Positions 8,162 to 16,893 of a stretch of DNA of 64,000 nucleotides are shown piece by piece. A program made the translations under genes and the position numbers. Each line of letters starts with the position of its first letter. The stretch's first letter is position 1. Source of the stretch: JBBDMU01 sp040905685 (GTDB lineage Bacteria; Bacteroidota; Rhodothermia; Balneolales; Natronogracilivirgulaceae); contig JBBDRB010000077.1 in NCBI GenBank assembly GCA_040905685.1, positions 1 to 64,000 on the forward strand, written 5' to 3'. The notes under the pieces are model-generated. The model worked only from the letters and a program-made list of their open reading frames with translations. It was not told the DNA's origin and made no database searches.

Positions 8162-9508
8162 TCAGGATCTTATATTTTCCATGACCTCTTCGGCCAGCTT
8201 CCTGGCTTCCTCAGCCGTTGAGGCTTCTGAATAGATGCGGATGATAGGCTCGGTATTGGATTTTCTAAGGTGAATCCAACCTTCCGGCATATTAATCTTC
8301 ACGCCGTCGATGGTAACGGGGTCATGTCGGGCATAGGTCAACTGAATTTTCTTCAGTATGGAATCGGCATCAATTCCGTCAAGCGGCATCTTTGTTTTGG
8401 TGATGGTATAATCCGGCAGGCTGTTCCGGTATTCAGCGGCGGTTTTTCCGGATTCAGCCAGGTGCTGAAGTATCATGGCAATGCCCACCAGGGCATCCCT
8501 TCCGTAATGCAGGTCCGGACAGATTACCCCGCCATTGCCTTCTCCGCCGATCACGGCATTTACCCGCTGCATTTCTTTGACTACATTGATTTCACCGACC
8601 GGTGAACGGTGACAGGTTACCCCGTGCTTTTTGGCCATATCATCCAAAACCCTGGAAGAAGAAAGGTTGGCCGCTGCCGGTCCCTTTTTCTTGCCCAGCA
8701 TGAAATCCATAGCCGCAGCCAGGGTATATTCCTCACCCCATAGTTTTCCGTTTTCATCCACAATGGCCAGACGATCGGCATCCGGGTCAACGACAACGCC
8801 TATATCGCATTTTTTATCTTTAACCAGCCGGCACACATCGGTCAGATGTTCAGGCAACGGTTCCGGGTTATGCGGAAAATCTCCGTTGGGCACGCAGTGT
8901 ATGGTTTCTACCTGTCCCACGCCCAGCATTTTCAGGAACGGGGGGATGACGCCGGACCCGGCTCCATTGACGGCATCAAAAGCAACTTTGAAACCGGCAT
9001 TGCTGATCTTGCCCGTGTCAAGCCATGGCAGGTCCAGGATCTTTTGCATGTGGTGGAGGGTTATGCCCTCATCTTCTGTCACGCTGCCGATTTGCCGGTA
9101 ACCGGCATAGGTGATGCTGCCGGTGTCGGCGATCTCAATAACGCTGCTTCCCTGCTGGTTGTCCAGAAACTCGCTTTTTTCATTAAGCAGTTTCAGCGCG
9201 TTCCACTCGGCGGGATTATGGCTCGCCGAGATCACAATCCCCCCTGCGGCCTGATGCCGGAGAACGCCCATGGCCACCGTGGGTGTGGGAACAATGCCCA
9301 ACGAGATGACGTTGCATCCGACCGATTGCAGCGCCCCGGTAACGATCCGTTCACAAAGCTCACCGGTGACCCGGGTATCGCGGCCCACCACAATGGTGCC
9401 ACCCTGAGCCCAGGTGCCCAGGGCCGCAGAGTACAGGGCCAGGTTCTGAGGATTAAGGTCTTTTCCAAATACGCCCCGGATTCCGGAGACAGAGATCATT
9501 AATGACAT
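8162..9508 (-). CDS. glmM: Phosphoglucosamine mutase/phosphohexomutase
   Basis: Alpha-D-phosphohexomutase, best read as GlmM, which interconverts glucosamine 6- and 1-phosphate for peptidoglycan and LPS. Motifs in order: SGIRGVFG at the N-terminus; phosphoserine loop ISASHNP with catalytic Ser96; metal loop DPDADRLAIV with Asp241, Asp243 and Asp245; sugar-binding GGEGNGGVI; and phosphate-binding RKSNTEPIIRIYSEA. The sequence style (SVSGIRG start, 448 residues) resembles the archaeal/Bacteroidota branch, so a mixed phosphomannomutase/phosphoglucomutase specificity cannot be excluded. It starts 28 bases after the cobalamin adenosyltransferase stop. Confidence 0.85.
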   Translation of the reverse strand: MSLMISVSGIRGVFGKDLNPQNLALYSAALGTWAQGGTIVVGRDTRVTGELCERIVTGALQSVGCNVISLGIVPTPTVAMGVLRHQAAGGIVISASHNPAEWNALKLLNEKSEFLDNQQGSSVIEIADTGSITYAGYRQIGSVTEDEGITLHHMQKILDLPWLDTGKISNAGFKVAFDAVNGAGSGVIPPFLKMLGVGQVETIHCVPNGDFPHNPEPLPEHLTDVCRLVKDKKCDIGVVVDPDADRLAIVDENGKLWGEEYTLAAAMDFMLGKKKGPAAANLSSSRVLDDMAKKHGVTCHRSPVGEINVVKEMQRVNAVIGGEGNGGVICPDLHYGRDALVGIAMILQHLAESGKTAAEYRNSLPDYTITKTKMPLDGIDADSILKKIQLTYARHDPVTIDGVKINMPEGWIHLRKSNTEPIIRIYSEASTAEEARKLAEEVMENIRS

Positions 9509-9536
9509 GGTATGCTTTTCAGTTTGAAACAGGCAA

Positions 9537-10079
9537 TCAGCGAACTTTCCATTTGGACTCTCTAATGCCGGCGTGCTTGTTCTCGAGGCGGGTCAGGACA
9601 AACAAAAGGTCAGACAACCGGTTCAGGTATATTACGGCCTCATTTGAAATGTCTTCCGTTTCAGCGCACCGGATGCAGAACCGTTCGGCACGCCGGCAGA
9701 TGGTTCGGCTGAGATGAAGGGCGGCAGCGCCGGGAGAGCCTCCGGGAAGTATAAAATAAGTCAGCGGTTCAAGCTCACCCTGGAAGGCATCTATCGATTT
9801 TTCAAGAAAATCGATCTGAGACGCGGTTATGCGTTCTGCTTTTGTTTTTTTAGAGGGCGGCGTGGCCAGGTCGGCCCCGAGAACGAACAACCCGTTTTGT
9901 ATACGATGAAGCAAAGACCCGACTTCATCGCGCAGCCCAAGGCTTCTGGCCAGGCCGATTGATGAATTCAGCTCATCTACCTGACCGCATGCTTCGATGC
10001 GGATATTTGTTTTGGCAACGCGCTGGCCCCCGTATAAGGAGGTTTCCCCCGTATCACCTGTTTTTGTATAGATCTTCAT
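9537..10079 (-). CDS. Cob(I)alamin adenosyltransferase, PduO type
   Basis: Adds the 5'-deoxyadenosyl group of ATP to cob(I)alamin to make coenzyme B12. I set the start at the ATG at 10079, giving MKIYTKTGDTGETSLYGG, the conserved ATP-binding N-terminus; an upstream extension to 10136 is possible but has no family resemblance. Later motifs are IEACGQVDELNSSIG, FILPGGSPGAAALHLSRTICRRAER and the C-terminal LNRLSDLLFVLTR. About 180 residues is the family length. It is the first gene of the minus-strand group running to coaBC. I see no cobalamin riboswitch in the 138 bases upstream. Confidence 0.92.
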   Translation of the reverse strand: MKIYTKTGDTGETSLYGGQRVAKTNIRIEACGQVDELNSSIGLARSLGLRDEVGSLLHRIQNGLFVLGADLATPPSKKTKAERITASQIDFLEKSIDAFQGELEPLTYFILPGGSPGAAALHLSRTICRRAERFCIRCAETEDISNEAVIYLNRLSDLLFVLTRLENKHAGIRESKWKVR

Positions 10080-10217
10080 ATTATAAGGTAGCGTAATGAT
10101 ATTACTTTTTGAAGTTGGAAAATAAAAATATGCCATTTAATTCCGTCAACTGATTTTTAGGACATTAAAATTTAAAATGGTATAATTTTCCTAACTGTTA
10201 AACTGATCTATATACTT

Positions 10218-11552
10218 ATGAATTACCGGAAAACTTTTTTTTGGTCTGTTACGGCCGCAATGGGCGGGTTCCTGTTTGGTTTTGACGTCGCCGTTATCTC
10301 GGGTGGAGAGCAGAACATTCAGCAATTATGGGGTCTCAGCGATACCATGCTAGGACAGATGGTGGCCATGGCTTTATACGGAACGATCCTGGGAGCCTTA
10401 TTCGGTGGCATCCCCGCTCAGCACTTCGGAAGGAAAGTAACGATAATCTGGATCGCCGTGCTATTTCTGATATCTGCGGCAGGATCAGCAATAGCCCCGG
10501 AAATTTATTCTTTAATGTTTTTTCGCTTTATCGGCGGACTCGGTGTGGGGGCCTCTTCGGTGGTGGCGCCAATGTATATAGCTGAAATAGCCCCGAAAGA
10601 AAAACGCGGCCAGCTTACGGCACTGTTTCAGTTCAATATCGTTCTGGGAATTCTGATTGCCTACTTTTCCAATTATCTGATTGGTACCGGGTTCGAACAA
10701 TCATGGAGATGGATGCTGGGCATGGAGGTTATTCCCGCTTCGTTATTTTTAGTCCTCATTTTCTTTGTTCCCGAAAGTCCCCGTTGGCTGATCGTAGCCA
10801 AAAATCGGGTCCGGGAGGCCCGGGATATTTTGATGATCATCAATCCCGGTACCGTAGATTCGTCGGTCAAAGCCATTCAAACCACCGATACGGATTCCGG
10901 CCGTGCGGCAGGCCTCAGGGAATTTTTCAGCCGGCACTATCGCTTCCCGATCCTGCTGGCTTTTCTGTTTGCCTTCTTCAATCAGGTCTCGGGCATTAAC
11001 GCCATCATTTATTTTGCGCCCCGTATCTTTAACCTGACGGGGATGGGCGCCGAGGCCGCTTTGCTGTCTACGGTCGGCGTCGGCGTGGTCAACCTGATAT
11101 TTACCATGCTGGGCCTGGCATTGATCGACCGGTTTGGAAGACGGTTTTTGATGTTTATCGGATCGGCGGGATATATCATTTCCTTATCGCTGATTGCCTA
11201 TGCCTTCTTTACCGAAACCTTTGCCGGAATAGCCGTTCCTTTGTTGATCTTTGTATTTATAGCTTCCCATGCCATCGGTCAGGGTGCTGTAATTTGGGTG
11301 TTTATCTCCGAGATCTTTCCCAATGCCGTGCGCTCGTTCGGAAACTCCCTGGGAAGCAGCACGCATTGGATATTTGCTGCCCTGATCGCCGGGAATTTTG
11401 TTCACTTTGAAAGCCTGTTCGGAGGCGGACCCATTTTTGCATTTTTTGCCGGGATGATGGTCCTGCAGCTGCTGTTTGTCTGGAAAGTGATGCCGGAGAC
11501 CAAAGGCATCAGCCTGGAAGAAATGGAAGCCACCCTGGGCATCGACACCTGA
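10218..11552 (+). CDS. Sugar-porter family MFS transporter
   Basis: Twelve-helix inner-membrane transporter of the major facilitator superfamily. Sugar-porter hallmarks are GFLFGFDVAVISG in helix 1, FGRK after helix 2, PESPRWLI at the end of helix 6, FNQVSGINAIIYF in helix 7, DRFGRR after helix 8, and PETKGISLEEME at the C-terminus. This is the XylE/AraE/GLUT-like proton-sugar symporter pattern; the QLSG-like residues of helix 7 suggest a hexose or pentose, but the sugar cannot be named. It stands alone, divergent from the cobalamin adenosyltransferase gene and convergent with the purine permease. Confidence 0.9.
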   Translation: MNYRKTFFWSVTAAMGGFLFGFDVAVISGGEQNIQQLWGLSDTMLGQMVAMALYGTILGALFGGIPAQHFGRKVTIIWIAVLFLISAAGSAIAPEIYSLMFFRFIGGLGVGASSVVAPMYIAEIAPKEKRGQLTALFQFNIVLGILIAYFSNYLIGTGFEQSWRWMLGMEVIPASLFLVLIFFVPESPRWLIVAKNRVREARDILMIINPGTVDSSVKAIQTTDTDSGRAAGLREFFSRHYRFPILLAFLFAFFNQVSGINAIIYFAPRIFNLTGMGAEAALLSTVGVGVVNLIFTMLGLALIDRFGRRFLMFIGSAGYIISLSLIAYAFFTETFAGIAVPLLIFVFIASHAIGQGAVIWVFISEIFPNAVRSFGNSLGSSTHWIFAALIAGNFVHFESLFGGGPIFAFFAGMMVLQLLFVWKVMPETKGISLEEMEATLGIDT

Positions 11553-11581
11553 TGTTTTTTGACCGGCGTCTTCAACATGGA

Positions 11582-12943
11582 TCAGGTCAGGAAATGGAGG
11601 ATGGACAGGACAGCCAGCGGATACATGATCCAGTGCACTTCGCGGTACCGCGCAGACAGGGCCTTGACCAGGGGATAGGTAATAAAACCGGCAGCAATCC
11701 CCTCGGAAATGGAAAATGCAAAAGGCATGAAGGAAATGGTCACGAAAGCCGGAAATGCTTCGGTAAAATCGGTGAAATCTATGTTCCTGACGCTGCCCAT
11801 CATCATGCTTCCGACTATGATTAGGGCCGGCGCAGTGGCCTGGGTGGGCACGTATCCGGTTAAAGGCGTCAGGAATAGGGTAAGAAAAAAGAACAGGCCC
11901 GTGAAGATGGACGTCAGGCCGGTCCGCCCGCCCTCTGCAATACCGGTTGTGGATTCGACGTAGGTGGTGACGGTGCTCGTACCCAGCAGGGAGCCGAAAA
12001 CAGAGCTTCCCGAATCGGCAAACATGGCGTTGCGGATTTGGGGGAGCGAACCCTGTTCATCCAGCAGGCCGGCACGTTCTCCGGTCCCGACAAGGGTCCC
12101 CATAGAATCGAAAATATCTACGAACAACAAGGTGAAGATCACGATTATACCCATGTTGAATGCGCCGGGCAAATCCAGCGAAAAAGCAATGGGTGCAATG
12201 GAAGCGGGCAAGGATACCAGCTCGCCGATATGCTCCGGCGATTCGGTCAGTCCGAGAAACAGACCCGCAATCGAGGTCAGCAGGATCCCCAGGAGGATGC
12301 TTCCCCGTATGTTCATGCTCATTAAGGCTGCCGTAAGTATCAATCCCCCTGCGGAGAGCAGGGTGGCTTTTTCGCTGAAACTTCCCAGCCCGATGATGGT
12401 ATTGGGATCGGATACGATCATTCCGCCATTGGAAAAACCAATCAACGCAATGAATAATCCGATTCCGGCGGCTGTTGCATTTTTCAGGCCCACGGGGATG
12501 GCTTTCTCAATGACGGTTATCCAGCCTATGGTTGTCAATAGAAAAAAAAGGGTACCCGAAATAAAGACGGCCCCCAGGGCAGCCTGCCAGCCGTATTCCG
12601 GTGCCAGGGTAAAAGCGAAATAGGCATTCAGCCCCATGCCGGAGGCCAGGGCAAAAGGATAGTTGGTCAGCAGCCCCATCAGGATGGTCGCTGCGGCCGC
12701 TCCCAGTATGGTGGCCGTAACCACGGCGGCCACCACGGGATCATTCAGGCTTGTATAGGCCAGGGCATCATCAAAGAGCGCTCCCGCGCTGTTCATCCCG
12801 CCCTGTTTCAGCAGGTCGGGATTGACAAAAATAATATAGGCCATGGTCATGAACGTCGTCATGCCGGCCAGGGCCTCTTTTTTTACCGAAGTACCGTGTT
12901 TATTAAGCTGGAAAAAACCTTCCAGGGAATCTTTTAATTTCAT
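11582..12943 (-). CDS. NCS2/AzgA-type purine permease
   Basis: Polytopic inner-membrane transporter of the nucleobase-cation symporter 2 group, AzgA-like branch (hypoxanthine, guanine, adenine). The opening FFQLNKHGTSVKKEALAGM followed by TTFMTMAYIIFVNP is characteristic, as are ASGMGLNAYFAF and the later GTLVGTGERAGLLDE, SVFGSLLGTSTVTTYVES and EGGRTGLTS segments. The length of 453 is usual. It is convergent with the sugar porter (30 bases between stops) and divergent from the DUF971 gene. Confidence 0.9.
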   Translation of the reverse strand: MKLKDSLEGFFQLNKHGTSVKKEALAGMTTFMTMAYIIFVNPDLLKQGGMNSAGALFDDALAYTSLNDPVVAAVVTATILGAAAATILMGLLTNYPFALASGMGLNAYFAFTLAPEYGWQAALGAVFISGTLFFLLTTIGWITVIEKAIPVGLKNATAAGIGLFIALIGFSNGGMIVSDPNTIIGLGSFSEKATLLSAGGLILTAALMSMNIRGSILLGILLTSIAGLFLGLTESPEHIGELVSLPASIAPIAFSLDLPGAFNMGIIVIFTLLFVDIFDSMGTLVGTGERAGLLDEQGSLPQIRNAMFADSGSSVFGSLLGTSTVTTYVESTTGIAEGGRTGLTSIFTGLFFFLTLFLTPLTGYVPTQATAPALIIVGSMMMGSVRNIDFTDFTEAFPAFVTISFMPFAFSISEGIAAGFITYPLVKALSARYREVHWIMYPLAVLSILHFLT

Positions 12944-12991
12944 TCTATCGTATCTTGTAAAACAAAAGATAGACTACAACCTAAGTGATTA

Positions 12992-13306
12992 ATGGAAAAA
13001 AAGTTCACTATTAAAAATATAACCGTCCATCACGAAGACCAGCAACTGTCGATCTCCTGGCAGGACGGCCATCAGAGCATTTATCCGCTGGAAGGGCTGC
13101 GACGGGCCTGTCCATGCGTCTTTTGCCAGGGTGGGCATGAAAACATGGGCAAGCCTCCTGATCCTGAACTATTTCTAAAACCACCTGAGCGAAAATGGAA
13201 AATAAACGACCTGCAGGTTATCGGTAATTATGCCATCCAGATTTTTTGGAATGATGGTCATAAAACAGGCATATACCGGTTTGACAAGCTTAGAAAGATG
13301 CTATAA
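12992..13306 (+). CDS. DUF971 (GBBH-like N-terminal) small protein
   Basis: A 104-residue single-domain protein matching DUF971, the fold of the N-terminal domain of gamma-butyrobetaine hydroxylase. Seen motifs are LSISWQDGHQSIYPLEGLRRACPC, split as SISWQDGHQS and LRRACPCVFC, then VIGNYAIQIFWNDGHKTGIY. The CPCVFC cysteines may hold a metal. Stand-alone members are often found near iron-sulfur cluster genes in other bacteria, but their function is not settled. It precedes sdhC by 95 bases. Confidence 0.8.
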   Translation: MEKKFTIKNITVHHEDQQLSISWQDGHQSIYPLEGLRRACPCVFCQGGHENMGKPPDPELFLKPPERKWKINDLQVIGNYAIQIFWNDGHKTGIYRFDKLRKML

Positions 13307-13401
13307 ACTACCCTCATTCTCGAAAATATTTTGTATTTTCCCCAAAATTACTCTCTTGATTGCTCCATATTATTTAATTATTAAATCCCGAATCAATATT
13401 T

Positions 13402-14103
13402 ATGGCAAAAGTTTTTGAAACACTCACCTCTCCGGTAGGCAGGAAGGTCCTTACCGGAGTTAGCGGGCTTGCTTTGAGCCTGTTCATTATTATTCACCTG
13501 ATCGGCAACTTAACATTATTCAGAGGGCCCGATATTTTTAATTCCTATTCCCACTTTCTCCATGGAATGGGATGGCTGCTGTACCTGGCGGAGGCCGGAC
13601 TGATCGTCTTTTTTCTGGTCCATGCCTACACGGGTATTTCCATCTGGTGGCGCAAACGCCAGGCCCGCCCCGAGCCCTACGCAAAGTATGCCAGTAAAGG
13701 CGGCAAGAGTAAGCAAACGTTTAGTTCACGCACCATGATCATTACCGGACTGGTCTTGCTGGTATTTACCGTCGTCCATTTGAATACCTTTAAATTCGGC
13801 GCCGGCTGGTCCGGTGAGGCTGAGTATATCACCGAGGTCGGGGGAGAGGAAATGCGCGATTTGAGTAAACTGGTTTTCGAGACTTTTCAGAATGAGTTTT
13901 ATGTGATCGGCTATGTGGGCGTGATGGTATTGCTGGGCTTTCATCTTCGTCATGGCATCTGGAGCGCTTTTCAATCCATGGGCACCATCAATAACAAACT
14001 TTCATTACTGATATATACCGTCAGCGGCATATTTGCTGTTCTAATTGCCCTCGGGTTTCTCGTGCTGCCCATATGGATCTACTTAACCGGAGGTACGCCA
14101 TGA
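13402..14103 (+). CDS. sdhC: Succinate dehydrogenase cytochrome b subunit
   Basis: Membrane anchor of succinate:quinone oxidoreductase in the single-subunit, five-helix, Bacteroidota/epsilon type. It begins TSPVGRKVLTGVSGLALSLF, with haem-ligand candidate histidines in IIIHLIGNLTLF, FLVHAYTGISI, VVHLNTFKFG and GFHLRHGIWSAF. The length of 233 fits. Its TGA stop overlaps the sdhA ATG (ATGA), and the sdhA ribosome site GGAGG lies inside its last codons. Confidence 0.92.
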   Translation: MAKVFETLTSPVGRKVLTGVSGLALSLFIIIHLIGNLTLFRGPDIFNSYSHFLHGMGWLLYLAEAGLIVFFLVHAYTGISIWWRKRQARPEPYAKYASKGGKSKQTFSSRTMIITGLVLLVFTVVHLNTFKFGAGWSGEAEYITEVGGEEMRDLSKLVFETFQNEFYVIGYVGVMVLLGFHLRHGIWSAFQSMGTINNKLSLLIYTVSGIFAVLIALGFLVLPIWIYLTGGTP

Positions 14104-16034
14104 ATGCAACCCAATCCCAATCCAATCTGGACATCCAAATCCCTGACGGTAAATTGCAGGAAAAATGGAGCGGGCACAAGAATACGGTCAAGCTGTTAAG
14201 CCCGGCCAATAAGAGAAATCACACCGTCCTGGTGGTCGGCTCCGGACTGGCGGGGGCCTCGGCCGCAGCGTCACTGGCAGAACTCGGATACAATGTGAAA
14301 TGCTTTTGTATTCAGGATTCCCCGCGGCGGGCGCACAGCATTGCCGCCCAGGGGGGTATCAATGCGGCAAAAAATTATCCCAATGACGGCGATAATATCT
14401 GGCGGCTGTTTCATGATACTATAAAGGGAGGCGACTACCGTGCCCGTGAAGCCAACGTGTATCGTCTGGCTGAGATCAGCAACGGCATCATCGACCAATG
14501 CGTAGCCCAGGGGGTGCCGTTTGCCCGTGATTACGGCGGCTTGCTGGCCAACCGCTCTTTTGGAGGTGCACAGGTTTCCCGGACGTTTTATGCTCGCGGA
14601 CAAACAGGGCAGCAATTGCTGCTGGGCGCTTATCAGGCCTTGCTGCGTCAGGTTGAAGCGGGCAAAGTTGAAATGCTCTCCCGCCGTGAAATGCTTGATC
14701 TGGTCCTGGTGGATGGTAAGGCCCGGGGTATTATTACCAGAAACCTTATAACCGGTGATATCGAACGCTATGCCGGCCATTCGGTTTTATTGTGCACGGG
14801 CGGATACGGAAACGTGTATTACCTTTCCACCAATGCAAAAAATTCAAATGTCACGGCTGCCTGGCGATGCCATAAACGGGGAGCCTATTTCGCCAATCCA
14901 TGCTTTACACAAATTCACCCAACGTGTATTCCGGTTTCCGGCGACTATCAATCCAAGCTGACGCTCATGAGCGAAAGCCTGAGAAACGACGGCCGCGTTT
15001 GGGTACCGGCCAAAAAGGGAGATAACCGTCCGCCCGGTGAAATCCCGGAAGATGAACGGGATTATTATCTGGAACGTAAATATCCGAGTTTCGGCAACCT
15101 GGTTCCCCGTGATGTAGCCTCCAGAAATGCTAAAGCCGTGTGCGACGAAGGCTATGGTGTGGGCCGGACCGGACTGGCCGTCTACCTCGACTTCAGAGAC
15201 GCCATCAGGCGTTTCGGCAAGGATGGCATCCGTCAGAAATACGGCAACCTGTTCGATATGTATGAAAAGATCACCGGAGAAAATCCCAATGAGGTACCCA
15301 TGCGGATATACCCGGCCGTTCACTATACCATGGGCGGGCTCTGGGTGGATTACAACCTGATGAGCAACGTGCCGGGACTCCACGTTCTGGGCGAGGCCAA
15401 TTTTTCAGATCATGGTGCTAATCGTCTGGGCGCCAGTGCACTAATGCAGGGACTGGCCGACGGATATTTTGTGATACCCTATACTCTCGGAGACTACCTG
15501 ACCAATACCGACCTTGCCGACGTGGATACATCTCACGAGGCATTTGCAGAAGCAGAGAATGCTTCCCTTAGCCAGATACATAAACTTCTGGATAACAAAG
15601 GGAATAAAACGCCAATCGAATACCATCGTGAACTGGGCAGGATTATGTGGAACCACGTCGGGATGGCCAGAAACAAGGAGGGCCTGACCAAGGCAGTCGA
15701 CCAGATCGCTGCGTTGCGGGAAGACTACTGGCAAAATGTGAAAGTTCCCGGTGAGAACGCCACCTATAACAAGTACCTGGAATATGCGGGTCGTATCGGC
15801 GACTTCCTGGAACTTGGCGAGTTAATGGCCCGCGATGCCAGCCACAGGGAAGAATCCTGCGGAGGCCACTTCAGGGAAGAGCATCAAACGAAAGATAATG
15901 AGGCCTTGCGCAATGATGAGGAGTTCAGCTATGTAGCGGCGTGGGAGCATAAGGAAAAGGGTCTACCCGAAGAGCTGCATAAGGAAATGCTTTCCTTTGA
16001 CGATGTCGAGCTGACCCAGCGCAGTTACAAATAA
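14100..16034 (+). CDS. sdhA: Succinate dehydrogenase flavoprotein subunit
   Basis: Oxidises succinate to fumarate with covalently bound FAD (TCA cycle, respiratory complex II). I choose the ATG at 14100, preceded by GGAGG seven bases upstream, rather than an in-frame upstream start. Seen: FAD fold VVGSGLAGASAAASL, flavinylated His79 in RRAHSIAAQGGINAAKN, FGGAQVSRTFYARGQTGQQ, catalytic Arg region HYTMGGLWVDY, and NFSDHGANRLGASALMQGLADG. The 644-residue length is typical of the Bacteroidota form. Middle gene of sdhCAB. Confidence 0.96.
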   Translation: MNATQSQSNLDIQIPDGKLQEKWSGHKNTVKLLSPANKRNHTVLVVGSGLAGASAAASLAELGYNVKCFCIQDSPRRAHSIAAQGGINAAKNYPNDGDNIWRLFHDTIKGGDYRAREANVYRLAEISNGIIDQCVAQGVPFARDYGGLLANRSFGGAQVSRTFYARGQTGQQLLLGAYQALLRQVEAGKVEMLSRREMLDLVLVDGKARGIITRNLITGDIERYAGHSVLLCTGGYGNVYYLSTNAKNSNVTAAWRCHKRGAYFANPCFTQIHPTCIPVSGDYQSKLTLMSESLRNDGRVWVPAKKGDNRPPGEIPEDERDYYLERKYPSFGNLVPRDVASRNAKAVCDEGYGVGRTGLAVYLDFRDAIRRFGKDGIRQKYGNLFDMYEKITGENPNEVPMRIYPAVHYTMGGLWVDYNLMSNVPGLHVLGEANFSDHGANRLGASALMQGLADGYFVIPYTLGDYLTNTDLADVDTSHEAFAEAENASLSQIHKLLDNKGNKTPIEYHRELGRIMWNHVGMARNKEGLTKAVDQIAALREDYWQNVKVPGENATYNKYLEYAGRIGDFLELGELMARDASHREESCGGHFREEHQTKDNEALRNDEEFSYVAAWEHKEKGLPEELHKEMLSFDDVELTQRSYK

Positions 16035-16082
16035 ATGAATTACCAGGGAAAATATTTAACCGATCCAAAGTAAATTATTATT

Positions 16083-16838
16083 ATGAGTAAAACTGAAAAC
16101 ATGACAATTCATCTCCGGGTCTGGCGCCAGAAAGATGCCCGGTCCAAAGGTAAACTGGTTGACTATACGGTAGACGATGTAAACCCGGATATGTCCTTCC
16201 TTGAAATGTTCGACTGGTTAAACGAAAAGCTGATCGTAAAGGGGGAAGAGCCTGTAGAATTTGATCATGATTGCCGCGAGGGCATCTGCGGGTCCTGTAA
16301 TATGGTCGTCGACGGGATTGCTCACGGACCCGAACGGGCAACGGCCGTGTGCCAGCTTCATATGCGCCATTACAACGACGGCGATACCATTGTCGTAGAG
16401 CCCTGGCGTGCAAAAGCCTTCCCGCCCATAAAAGATCTGGTCGTTGACCGTTCCGCCTTTGACCGCATCATCGGAGCCGGGGGCTATGTTTCCGTCAATA
16501 CAGGCTCTGCTGTGGAAGCCAATACCCACCTGATCCCAAAAGGAGAATCCGATATGGCGTTTGATTATGCCACCTGCATCGGATGCGGGGCCTGCGTGGC
16601 GGCCTGTCCGAATTCATCGGCGTCTTTATTTACCGGTGCAAAAGTGGCCCAGCTGGCTCATTTACCCCAGGGAAATCCTGAACGCGGTATCCGGGCCGCC
16701 AGAATGGTTGAGCAAATGGATAAAGAAGGCTTTGGCGACTGTTCGAACCACGGAGAATGTGAAGCGGTCTGCCCGGTCGAAATATCAATTACGGCCATTG
16801 CCGAACTGCGCAGGGAATACATCAAAGGCCTGTTCTGA
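16083..16838 (+). CDS. sdhB: Succinate dehydrogenase iron-sulfur subunit
   Basis: Electron-transfer subunit of complex II, 251 residues. The [2Fe-2S] site is CREGICGSCNMVVDG with a fourth Cys in ATAVCQLHM. The two C-terminal clusters are coordinated by CIGCGACVAACPNSS and CSNHGECEAVCPVEI. Third gene of sdhCAB, 48 bases after sdhA. Confidence 0.96.
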   Translation: MSKTENMTIHLRVWRQKDARSKGKLVDYTVDDVNPDMSFLEMFDWLNEKLIVKGEEPVEFDHDCREGICGSCNMVVDGIAHGPERATAVCQLHMRHYNDGDTIVVEPWRAKAFPPIKDLVVDRSAFDRIIGAGGYVSVNTGSAVEANTHLIPKGESDMAFDYATCIGCGACVAACPNSSASLFTGAKVAQLAHLPQGNPERGIRAARMVEQMDKEGFGDCSNHGECEAVCPVEISITAIAELRREYIKGLF

Positions 16839-16893
16839 AGGTTCTGTTTGCCTTTGATGAAAATGGGTGCTGATCAGAAGGATGTAGGGTTTT

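Noticed and set aside
10080..10217. Cobalamin riboswitch upstream of the adenosyltransferase gene
   Set aside because: The region is short and AT-rich, and I could not find a B12-box-like sequence.
11964..12623. 219-codon plus-strand frame opposite the purine permease
   Set aside because: It mirrors the conserved membrane protein on the other strand and resembles no known protein.
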